Part shown: positions 47,861-56,682 of the stretch, piece by piece | Numbering within the stretch: position 1 is the first letter of the stretch | Layout of the letters: every line of letters starts with the position of its first letter | NCBI RefSeq assembly: GCF_003268005.1 | Contig: NZ_CP014213.1 | Coordinates: forward strand, 434,001-498,000 | Origin: Methanosphaera sp. BMS | GTDB lineage: Archaea > Methanobacteriota > Methanobacteria > Methanobacteriales > Methanobacteriaceae | Direction: 5' to 3' | Length of the DNA: 64,000 nt | Notes under the pieces: model-generated | Told to the model about the DNA's origin: nothing | Database searches by the model: none | What the model saw: the letters and a program-made list of their open reading frames with translations, nothing else | Translations under genes and position numbers: made by a program

Positions 47861-50800
47861 ATGGTATACTGTAAAATATGCTCAAAAATAACAGTAAATG
47901 ATAATGAGTTATGTAAAGTCTGTCAAAATAAACGAAAAGCAGCAAATATTATAATTAATTTACAAGATAATGTAAATTTTAAAAAATACATTACAAAGAC
48001 AAAATTATACAATATAGGATATACTGATGTTATACGTTTAGAAGATTTAGTATGGACATTAAATGAAACAAATGTAATAAAAAAAATCAACAATGAAGAA
48101 TACGAATGGATAGACTTAGATTTACTAAAGAAATTTGTAGAAAAATACGATGAAAAAAATGGGCAAGATTTTAAAATTACAGAAATAGTAAGTGATGAAA
48201 ATCAAGATAACTGCATGTATTGTGGTAAATCAATACCAAAATCATCTAAAAAGAAAAAAATATGTAAAATATGTAAAAAAACTAGAAAAACACTTAAAAA
48301 CATAAAATTCATAGACTCATTTGAATATACTCTTAATATAGATGATATGATACAAGAAACATCTAAAGAAGAATATCAAATAGAAGGAATAATCTTTGAT
48401 CTAATTGAAAATGACTTAATAAAAAAAATAGATGAAAAAAATTACCAAAAAATCCCAGAAAACATAGAACAATACTTAAAAGAACATGAAGACATCAATA
48501 ATAAAATAAATCAGAGTAAAAAGCAAAAAGTTGATAAGAAGATAAGTAAAACAAAGATTTCAGATGATACAACTAAAGAAAAAGTTGATATTGGAACTAA
48601 TTCTACCAATGAAACTAATGAAATTAAATCTACTATTGAAAATAAAACTCCTAAAAACGAATCAAAACCATTATTCATCGTAAATACGGATAATCCCCAT
48701 ATATCTTATATCGAACCTGCAGGATGGGTATCATATAAAACAATTAATAGGAATACATTAAATATCTCTGAATATAATGAATTAATTGAAATTCCACAAT
48801 CACCTGAATATTATCCATCAAAAGTATATATACTAAAAGACTTTGAAAATCTAAAATGGATTAAAGAGTTAAATAAATATTACATATATACAAAAGGTTA
48901 CAAAGATTATCAAAATGTAAAAATATATACTTCTTCAGATATTGAAGAAGAACTCAAAACTTCTCAAATCAAAGAAACTAAAAAAACAGAAACACATGAT
49001 AAAGTAAATAATATCTCTGAACAAGAAAATAATATTCCTAACAATAATGCAATATTCGATGAATTCTTTAATAAACATATTACAATTTCCGAAGATGAAA
49101 AATCATGGATAACATATGATGAATTATTCAATATATTCACAAAATATGTTTGTGAAGAATATCAAATAAAAATACCTGAATTGGGAGATAATGGATTTAA
49201 TGTCTTGATATATTCAAAAATTAAGAAAACAAATGGAATAAAAACTAAAAATGTTAATTCAATAATAGAATTTAATTTAATATATGATGATGCTAAATTA
49301 AATAAAAAACAATCAAAGGATACAATAGAAAAAACTGAATTTGAAGACATGAAAGTTGATAAAGAAAACAAAGAGCAAATAAATAATAAGAAATTATCAT
49401 TTTCACAAATAACAGAGGTGAATAAATTATTAACAGACTTTTTAAATGAAAATATTAAAATACTGCCAAAAAATGCAAATACAAATGATTTAACACAAAA
49501 AGACATATATGAATCATTTGAAAAGTACCTTAAAACAAAAAATAGTGTAATTGATTATTCAGTATTTTCTTATAGTTTCCAAAATATTGTAGCAAATACA
49601 AGTGGAATAAATAGGCTAATTGATGAGGATAATATATATTATAATTTTGAATATAAAGAACACCTAATGAATTTAGATCAAAGTGAAAACATTAGTAAAA
49701 AGCAAGTTACAAAAGATACAACATCAAAAGTTGAAAGTATCAAGGGCAATTTGGAAATATTTGATGAATTCTTCGAAAAACACTTAAAATTTACTAACAA
49801 TGGTAATTGGATAAAAAAACAAAGATTATACACACTTTTTAATAATTATGCTCTAAATAATTATAATGTGGAAATACCTGAAACTGGATTAGACGGTTTT
49901 AATTCAATATTACGAACTAAAAAGAAAACTATTAAAAATTTAGAAGAAAGAATTAGAAATGGAAAAATAGAATATAACTTGAAATATAACCCACAAAAAG
50001 AAAAAACAGAAGATAAAAAAACTCAAGATAAATTAACTATTGAAGATGAAATTGTCGATATAGAATTCAAACGATTAGAAGAATACTTTGAAAAATATAT
50101 ACAAATATTGGATAAAAAAGTTGATAAAAAGGATATAACAAAAAAACAATTATACATGAGTTATAATAATTATTATAAAGAAGAATATGGAGAAGAAATC
50201 TCATATGCTGACTTCACATCGTCTTTTATAAAGTTATTATCAAAGCATTCTGATATATATTCAGTAGTGGTTGGATCAATAGTTCATTATAATGTAGATA
50301 TTAAAGATACCTCAGAAGAAGTTAAGGATAACAATGTGGATGAAAATATTAATGAAACAACTGCTCAAAATAAACCAAACAAGGAAATATTTGAAGAATT
50401 TTGGAATAAACATATTTTGGTAATCGAGGATATGGATGATGGAATAACAACAAGTGAATTATATGACTATTATAAAGAATACTCTAAAAATAATTATAAT
50501 ATTGGGATAAAACAATATGGTGTTAGAGGATTTCAATCATTATTATCTAAAAAAATAAAAGAATCTTCAAATGAGGTATTTTCAAGAGTTATTAAAGGAA
50601 AATTAAAATACAACTTAAAATATGTCCTTAATAAAAATGATATTGAAATTGAGGATAAGAATATAAAAGATGAAACTAAGAAAGAAAAAGTAACTGAAAA
50701 GTTAGATATAATACCTGTAAATATCAAAGAATATTTCAAAAATAAAACTACTAAAGAGATAGAAACTACTGATGAATTAATTATAGTTTATAATGACATT

Positions 50801-51424
50801 GTACATGTTAATGAATACTTATCATTAATTAAATTGTTTACAAATACGAAAGATTATCTAAATAAAATAAACATCAGTTGGATAACTGATGATGAAATGA
50901 ATGTAAATATTGAGTATATTATTAAAAAGGAAAAAATGGGGATAAATCATTCTTTAGTAGCAAATAAAGTTATCCATGAAAACAATATGGATACTGGAAA
51001 AGAAAAAACAGAATATAATCCTAAAACTAAAAAAACCGTGAAAAAATTCACATTAGAAGACCATGAAAATTTAAAACCAGAAAATCCATCCTATAATTTA
51101 TTCAATATATTGAATGAAAATATATTGAATATTGATAAAGGGGTGTCAAGAGCGATACTGAAGAAATTTGTAGGTTATAAAAAAAATAATAAACGTTTTG
51201 CAGATATTATAATTAGAAAATCATCATTAACTCTAAGTTTATATATTCCAATAAAAGAAATTGTAGATCCAAGAGGTATATGTATAGACATTACAAATAA
51301 AGGTAGTTGGACTAATGGGTTAATAGATGTTAAAATATATGATGTAGCAGAAATAGGATATGCAATGAATTTAATAATCCAATCTTATGAATACACACAA
51401 AATAATTATCAAAGGAGTGAATAA
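47861..51424 (+). CDS. Giant zinc-ribbon protein with five winged-helix-like repeats and DUF5655
   Basis: A 1187-residue protein. Two zinc-ribbon/winged-helix modules come first (CKICSK...CKVCQNK at 4-23; CMYCGK...CKICKK at about 118-137). A middle domain (about 285-370) is followed by five tandem repeats of about 80-95 residues starting near 397, 520, 632, 732 and 841; a typical one runs from IFDEFFEKHLKF to GKIEYNLKY and resembles winged helices next to phage primases. Then come an alpha/beta domain (about 955-1015) and a DUF5655 domain (about 1075-1187, including DPRGICIDITNKG). It is the expanded paralogue of the protein at 17736-19202. It is divergent from the EVE-BrxD-BrxHI operon. No catalytic motif is visible. 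Confidence 0.7.
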   Translation: MVYCKICSKITVNDNELCKVCQNKRKAANIIINLQDNVNFKKYITKTKLYNIGYTDVIRLEDLVWTLNETNVIKKINNEEYEWIDLDLLKKFVEKYDEKNGQDFKITEIVSDENQDNCMYCGKSIPKSSKKKKICKICKKTRKTLKNIKFIDSFEYTLNIDDMIQETSKEEYQIEGIIFDLIENDLIKKIDEKNYQKIPENIEQYLKEHEDINNKINQSKKQKVDKKISKTKISDDTTKEKVDIGTNSTNETNEIKSTIENKTPKNESKPLFIVNTDNPHISYIEPAGWVSYKTINRNTLNISEYNELIEIPQSPEYYPSKVYILKDFENLKWIKELNKYYIYTKGYKDYQNVKIYTSSDIEEELKTSQIKETKKTETHDKVNNISEQENNIPNNNAIFDEFFNKHITISEDEKSWITYDELFNIFTKYVCEEYQIKIPELGDNGFNVLIYSKIKKTNGIKTKNVNSIIEFNLIYDDAKLNKKQSKDTIEKTEFEDMKVDKENKEQINNKKLSFSQITEVNKLLTDFLNENIKILPKNANTNDLTQKDIYESFEKYLKTKNSVIDYSVFSYSFQNIVANTSGINRLIDEDNIYYNFEYKEHLMNLDQSENISKKQVTKDTTSKVESIKGNLEIFDEFFEKHLKFTNNGNWIKKQRLYTLFNNYALNNYNVEIPETGLDGFNSILRTKKKTIKNLEERIRNGKIEYNLKYNPQKEKTEDKKTQDKLTIEDEIVDIEFKRLEEYFEKYIQILDKKVDKKDITKKQLYMSYNNYYKEEYGEEISYADFTSSFIKLLSKHSDIYSVVVGSIVHYNVDIKDTSEEVKDNNVDENINETTAQNKPNKEIFEEFWNKHILVIEDMDDGITTSELYDYYKEYSKNNYNIGIKQYGVRGFQSLLSKKIKESSNEVFSRVIKGKLKYNLKYVLNKNDIEIEDKNIKDETKKEKVTEKLDIIPVNIKEYFKNKTTKEIETTDELIIVYNDIVHVNEYLSLIKLFTNTKDYLNKINISWITDDEMNVNIEYIIKKEKMGINHSLVANKVIHENNMDTGKEKTEYNPKTKKTVKKFTLEDHENLKPENPSYNLFNILNENILNIDKGVSRAILKKFVGYKKNNKRFADIIIRKSSLTLSLYIPIKEIVDPRGICIDITNKGSWTNGLIDVKIYDVAEIGYAMNLIIQSYEYTQNNYQRSE

Positions 51425-51425
51425 A

Positions 51426-51854
51426 ATGCCAAAAATATTTAAAGAATTTTACGATGCACTAACAGAAAACTTAGACTCATACAACGGTCAATACGCTTCA
51501 TTTATAGACAATGGACCAAAATTATATAAACTATTGTCAAACTTACTGATGAATTATAATAAAGAACTAGATTCTGAAGATAAGATGAAAATCAATGCTG
51601 CAATATCATACTATGTAGTACCATTAGATGTTATACCGGAATCAGAATATGGTCCCTATGGATATATTGATGATATTTATATCTGTGTATATGTAATCAA
51701 AGACTTAATAAAAAAATATGGAATTGAAGAAATAAATCAATTCTGGGAAGAAATAGAAGAACTATCAGAAGTAATAGAAGAATCATATGAAAAAACAACA
51801 ATTCTTCTAGATGATACTGATGAAATATTAAAATATATAGGATTAATAGAATAA
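51426..51854 (+). CDS. DUF1232 (YkvA-like) protein
   Basis: A 142-residue protein. AAAGGAGTGA at 51411-51420 and a 1-base gap after the preceding stop fix the start at 51426; an earlier in-frame codon at 51387 lies inside the upstream gene. The DUF1232 signature is clear: AAISYYVVPLDVIPESE followed by GYIDDIYICVYVI (about residues 60-95). Its function is not established; the domain occurs alone and in defence-associated genes. It is the second gene of the operon led by the giant zinc-ribbon protein. The C-terminus is acidic and helical. Confidence 0.8.
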   Translation: MPKIFKEFYDALTENLDSYNGQYASFIDNGPKLYKLLSNLLMNYNKELDSEDKMKINAAISYYVVPLDVIPESEYGPYGYIDDIYICVYVIKDLIKKYGIEEINQFWEEIEELSEVIEESYEKTTILLDDTDEILKYIGLIE

Positions 51855-52009
51855 TCATAGAGGGGTGACAATTATTTTTTGAAAGTTAATTGTAGTTGTC
51901 ACTTTGGTCATAGTTAACATTGATATATTCATATTATCTATTTTTTTGTATTTTTAATTTTATCCTCTATGAATATTGTGTTTCTTTTATGTTGTGTATT
52001 TTATCATGT

Positions 52010-52690
52010 TTTGGGTTGTTGCCATAGCAATTGTTCTGTTTTTGAACTTTTTATGCCTTTTACGTGATATAATCTGTATTTTAGTGTATATTTATAGTAT
52101 GTGAATCTTGGTTCTACATTTGGCATCCTGTCTTTGTATTTTTCTCGTGCTTCTGGTGTGTGCTTGCGGTGTTTTAGTTTCATGGTTGAATCATTTATGT
52201 AATCTGTTATTACTTTGGGGTCATTTTAGTTGATATGTATTTGTCTTTGGATGGACAATTGGAACAGTTAACTCCATAGTAAATTATATTGTCTAGTTTT
52301 CAGGTGGTATATCTTTTTTTGTTTGAGTATTTGTCCTTTGGGACATAACAATTATTTTTCTCATTCCGGTCATGTAATTTTTCCAATCTTTTTTTGTTGT
52401 TCTTTTTTCGGTCACTGGATCTTCACAGTTTATATTTTGCTGATGCTAATCATTTATCAGGCAGGTAAAGCGTTATTTTTTTTCTTTGATTTTATGCTTT
52501 TTATCTTGTCCTAGTTGTAATATCCAAAATCTGATAGTACTCTATATCAGAGCATTGTTCATGGAATTCTTCTGGTGCTATGTTTAGTGCTTTTTGTATG
52601 TATATATCTTATGATTTTTCAATCAGGATATGAGTTGTTTTGATTGATTCCTCTGTTGAGTGTCAACTGCTATTATTAATCCATTTTTAC
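52010..52690 (-). pseudogene. Decayed IS1182-type transposase gene
   Basis: On the minus strand several broken pieces can be read in the right order: VDTQQRNQS near 52665 (like the conserved V-D-x-x-x-N-x-x-D region), a Cys-containing NCSNCPSKDKY near 52260, and then KYKDRMPNVEPRFTYYKYTL and YRLYHVKG near 52050-52150, which match the end of IS1182 transposases. Stops and frame shifts separate them. The plus-strand open frames across this region (52323-52514, 52704-52931) are not real genes. The rest of 51855-53081 is AT-rich with nothing recognised. Confidence 0.6.
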
Positions 52691-53081
52691 ATATATAATT
52701 ATCATGAATTATTGTACGTTATCCAAAGGTAAAATAAAATGTTTGATTATAATCTCTTCTTTCAAAATCATAAAAAATTTACCAATATCTATATTTTACT
52801 ATATAATATCTATTACAACCCAATATATAAATATATTTAACAAAAACGTAAAAATTTTATTAAAGTTTGATTATAAAATTATAAATAATACAAAACGTAG
52901 TAAGATTTTTATAGAAAAAATAACCAATTAAATTGTAGAAAAAAAATGGAAAAATATAATAATTGTGCACCCTTTCCCCTAATATAAAGAAAAAAACCTA
53001 ATTTATTTTCAAAATATTTAAACAAAATATATCTTTCATAACGCCTTGTTTTCTAAAATAAAAAAGCAAGAATCAGATTAA

Positions 53082-55172
53082 CTAATTGTCATCTCTTTTT
53101 ATTTTTTGAGTTGTATCATATGCCTGTTTAATTAATTTATAAACATAATTAATATCATCTTCTTTTTTAAGATATACCATAGTATTGCCAGTACCATAAT
53201 GTCCTATATCAGTTAAATCATTACATAATCCTTTAGGGTCCTTTATTTTATCTATTCCAATATCTAAGTATAATTTTAATCCTTGCTTTTGAGGATCTAT
53301 TTCCGTAAAATTTTTAGTTGTTTTGAATACGATATATTGTTTGTTAAATATTTGAATAACATTTTCATCTATATCTAAAATCATATCTGATAATATGTTA
53401 TATAATTTTCGAGAATGTGTATGTTCTTCCAAATGTTTGTGATCATTAATTGTATATACCATTCCTGTTTTTATTTCTTTAATTTCTTCTAATTTCTTTT
53501 CTATTTCTGATGTAACTAATGGATATTCCCAAATTGATTTGATTTCGTTGAATAATATGTCTGCACGATTATTTATCTCTTTTTCGTTCCATGAAGTTAG
53601 ATTTGATAAATATTTATTTAAATGTAATTTAGAATCTTTAAAACCCTCTTCCATATTTAATTTTTCATCAAATGTTTTATTGCCCATTTCTGAATTTCTA
53701 GCTGTTAAAGTTAAATTTCCTATTGTATTTAAATATGTTTCATGAATTTCTTTATAGTTTTCACCTAAACATTCCTTCCATTGACTATTTAAGTTTTGTG
53801 GCATTATGTGTTCTATAGTACAATTTTCCACAATTACAATTTCTTTATTATGATAATTTTCTAGTTTATATAGCATGTGTCTTCCATTTTTATTGTAAAT
53901 CTTTTTGGTTTTACATGATTCTTTAAACTCTTCATCTTTTGGGAATCGTTTATTATCATTTTTCGGATATTGTAGAAGATTTACAATAAATGAATTAAGA
54001 TAATCCTCCTTATCTATGGATTTATGAAGTATTAAAAATACTGATCCCATAGCATTTGTATTTAAACTACAAACATATCTTCGTAGAACATAACTTTCAA
54101 TATATTTAGTAATTTGAATGAAGTCTTCTTTAGTTAAATTTATTTCTGGATTGACATAATCATCATAAACACTTAATAAAAATCTATATACAACTGTATT
54201 ATTTAGACTTCGAAGACTGTCAAATACTCTTTTAAGATCTTCATCTTTTTCATTTCCATAAAACATATTATTATAGTATTCTGCATTACTATGAATATCT
54301 TTAACTAGTAATTTAATATTATCTCCATACTTAAGATTTGCATAATGTTTAAATTCCTTATAAATATCGGAATTAATAGGATTATTTAGTTTTGACATTA
54401 AATATGAACTAAAAAATAAATCAAAGTCTTTTTCATCAATATCGCTAAAAATAGATTCGATATTTTTCCAATAATCATTATAAAGAGTTTTTTGATCTTT
54501 AGAATCCATAAGAACATAGTTACGAATCAAGTCACTATTTGTAAGTTTTTTTCCAGTAGAATTTAAACTTTCAAAAATTGATTGTGGTTTATCCTCTCTT
54601 TGCAAACGAACTGAAATGAAAATTAATTTATTAAAACCTTTCCAAAAAATTTCCATATCCTCATTAGATAAAAGTTTATTAAAATATTTGTAGTTTTCTT
54701 GAATATTTATGGAGTCATTATCATCAAAATCCAATTTCTTATCTGAAAATATTGAAGATATGATTTTATCTAATGTCACATCATCTTTTTCACGCAAATA
54801 AAGTTTTTTAGTCTTTTCCATGTTATTATTAATAATATTATTATTAAAAACCCCCATAGCATAATTTTTATTAATTTCTTTATATTTTTTACAAAAACTA
54901 CATAATAATAAGGTTAGTGTTGTTATACGTTGTTGTCCATCAATAATATCTAAATCAGAAATAGAACCAATGACACCATTGTCTTCGACTTTATAAACAA
55001 TAGACCCAATAAAATAACTTTGCCTATCATCATTAGCTCCGATTTCCATTATGTCATTAAATAATTCTTTACATTCTTCTTTACTCCAACTGTATTCTCT
55101 TTGATAAAGGGGTATGTTCATATTAATTTGTTGACTAATAAAATTTTTAAAATAAAATTCTTGAACCTGCAA
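53082..55172 (-). CDS. GmrSD-type DUF262/DUF1524 protein with C-terminal DUF5655
   Basis: A 696-residue single-chain type IV restriction-like protein. The DUF262 domain has IPLYQREYSW (about 20) and IIDGQQR (about 77-82), the NTP-handling motif. DUF1524 has a His-Me finger nuclease motif CTIEHIMPQ (about 450). A DUF5655 domain closes it (about 580-690; DPKGLCNDLTDIG), clearly related to the C-terminus of the protein at 47861-51424. GmrSD enzymes cleave DNA with sugar-modified hydroxymethylcytosine. The start is TTG, with AAGGAG about 9 bases upstream. Transcribed alone. Confidence 0.88.
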   Translation of the reverse strand: MQVQEFYFKNFISQQINMNIPLYQREYSWSKEECKELFNDIMEIGANDDRQSYFIGSIVYKVEDNGVIGSISDLDIIDGQQRITTLTLLLCSFCKKYKEINKNYAMGVFNNNIINNNMEKTKKLYLREKDDVTLDKIISSIFSDKKLDFDDNDSINIQENYKYFNKLLSNEDMEIFWKGFNKLIFISVRLQREDKPQSIFESLNSTGKKLTNSDLIRNYVLMDSKDQKTLYNDYWKNIESIFSDIDEKDFDLFFSSYLMSKLNNPINSDIYKEFKHYANLKYGDNIKLLVKDIHSNAEYYNNMFYGNEKDEDLKRVFDSLRSLNNTVVYRFLLSVYDDYVNPEINLTKEDFIQITKYIESYVLRRYVCSLNTNAMGSVFLILHKSIDKEDYLNSFIVNLLQYPKNDNKRFPKDEEFKESCKTKKIYNKNGRHMLYKLENYHNKEIVIVENCTIEHIMPQNLNSQWKECLGENYKEIHETYLNTIGNLTLTARNSEMGNKTFDEKLNMEEGFKDSKLHLNKYLSNLTSWNEKEINNRADILFNEIKSIWEYPLVTSEIEKKLEEIKEIKTGMVYTINDHKHLEEHTHSRKLYNILSDMILDIDENVIQIFNKQYIVFKTTKNFTEIDPQKQGLKLYLDIGIDKIKDPKGLCNDLTDIGHYGTGNTMVYLKKEDDINYVYKLIKQAYDTTQKIKRDDN

Positions 55173-55315
55173 AATTACAACTCCTTACATTATTAATGAA
55201 TATTATATTATATGTTTAATTTTAATAAAAAATCTTGTTCTCAAAATATTAAAATTATTCTATGTAATAGATATTGAACTTCCTGAGAATTTAAACACAG
55301 AAATGAATACAACAT

Positions 55316-55495
55316 CAAATGACTGAAAAAACAAAGATTGAATGCTAAAGGTGGAACCACGATTCACTACAAGAAAAAAACACTAAAATACAGACAATAC
55401 TATCTAAAAGGACTAGATTTGCAAAAACAGAAATTTAATGGTAATAATCCTAAACATATGAAAAATACACAACATAGAACTTCAACAAAAAGATA
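55316..55495 (+). pseudogene. Second IS1182-type transposase remnant
   Basis: A short plus-strand frame reads KKKTLKYRQYYLKGLDLQKQ, which corresponds to KYTLKYRLYHVKGI in the remnant at 52010-52690 and is the C-terminal part of an IS1182-type transposase. It is bounded by stops. The remaining bases of 55173-55704 contain no gene; the last 60 hold the promoter of the next operon. Confidence 0.5.
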
Positions 55496-55704
55496 ATCAA
55501 ATAGGAATATAAAAAATATAATAATTCATATAAGAGACACCAACAAGACTTGAATTGTCTAGAACATACTCTCAAATCATAATTGTTGCAGGGTCTCTAA
55601 GTTGTATTATTTTGAAAATATGCATGATAAACATTATAATGGATGTCCAACAAACATAAATTTGTATAGTAATTATTTATTAATTATTTATTCCGGGGGA
55701 TAAA

Positions 55705-56682
55705 ATGAATATACTAGGAATTGATATAAAAGAAAAAGTTTTAAAAGATTATTATCCTAAATTATTGACAATTCTTTTAAAAGACCATTCCTCCAATAAA
55801 AATATCATTTGGGCAACAGATGATTATAAACGTTATGGTAAAGGTTATGAAAAAACTTCAAGAATCTTTTCTAAATTAATTACTGGTGATAATGGATATA
55901 TTATTAAACCAAGAATTAAAAAAACAGATAATCAACAAACTTCAAGAAGTCGTGATAATGGGGAAGTTTTTACTCCTTCATGGATTTGCAATAAACAGAA
56001 TAATTTAATTGATGAAAAATGGTTTAATTATAAATATGTATTTAATCAGGAAAATGGGAATAAATGGGAAACAAATACTAACAAAATTAAATTTCCAAAA
56101 GGAAAGAGATGGCAAGATTATATAATGGATATTAGATTAGAAATTACATGTGGTGAAGCACCATATATTGTAAGTAGATATGACACAGTAACAGGAAATT
56201 ACATTAATATAAAAGATAGAATTGGTCTTTTAGACAGAAAATTAAGGATTGTTTCTGAAAATACTGATAATCAAATTGATTGGTTGTATTGGGCTAAAAA
56301 ATCTATTGAGAATATTTATGCTTATGAATTTCAAGGAGATAACCTACTTTTAGCAAGAGAAAATATTTTATTTACTTTTATAGATTATTTTAATCAAAAA
56401 TTTGATAAGAATCCCGATTTTGATTTGATATATGAAATAGCGAATATAATTTCTTGGAATATTTTTCAAATGGATGGTTTAAAATATGTGGTTCCATATT
56501 CTTGTCAAACTGAAAAAAAGATTATTGTCACATTATTTGGAAAGGAAGTAGAAGAAACTCAATGTATTGGTTGTAAAAAAGATTATGTTGATCAACATAA
56601 TGGAGTATATTCTAAAATTAAAGATTGGGAAACTGGAAAAACAATTAAATTTATTGATTTAATCAATAAGGGGGAAATATGA
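55705..56682 (+). CDS. Restriction-modification M-subunit-like protein
   Basis: A 325-residue protein with GGGGGAT before the ATG. It has the start of a DNA methyltransferase fold: EVFTPSWICNKQNNLID (about 87-103), a SAM-motif-I-like LEITCGEAPYIVSRYD (about 145-160), and YEFQGDNLLLARENIL (about 205-222), but no NPPY catalytic motif. That motif is present in the C-terminal part of the next protein. The genes overlap by 4 bases (ATGA). The two proteins may together form one methyltransferase, or this one may bind SAM or target DNA without catalysis. Cysteine pairs near the end (TQCIGCKKD) may bind zinc. Confidence 0.7.
   Translation: MNILGIDIKEKVLKDYYPKLLTILLKDHSSNKNIIWATDDYKRYGKGYEKTSRIFSKLITGDNGYIIKPRIKKTDNQQTSRSRDNGEVFTPSWICNKQNNLIDEKWFNYKYVFNQENGNKWETNTNKIKFPKGKRWQDYIMDIRLEITCGEAPYIVSRYDTVTGNYINIKDRIGLLDRKLRIVSENTDNQIDWLYWAKKSIENIYAYEFQGDNLLLARENILFTFIDYFNQKFDKNPDFDLIYEIANIISWNIFQMDGLKYVVPYSCQTEKKIIVTLFGKEVEETQCIGCKKDYVDQHNGVYSKIKDWETGKTIKFIDLINKGEI

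Noticed and set aside
52323-52931. Two plus-strand open frames in the 51.9-53.1 kb gap
   Set aside because: The minus strand of the first region reads as a decayed IS1182-type transposase, and the second has no start signal and low-complexity composition.
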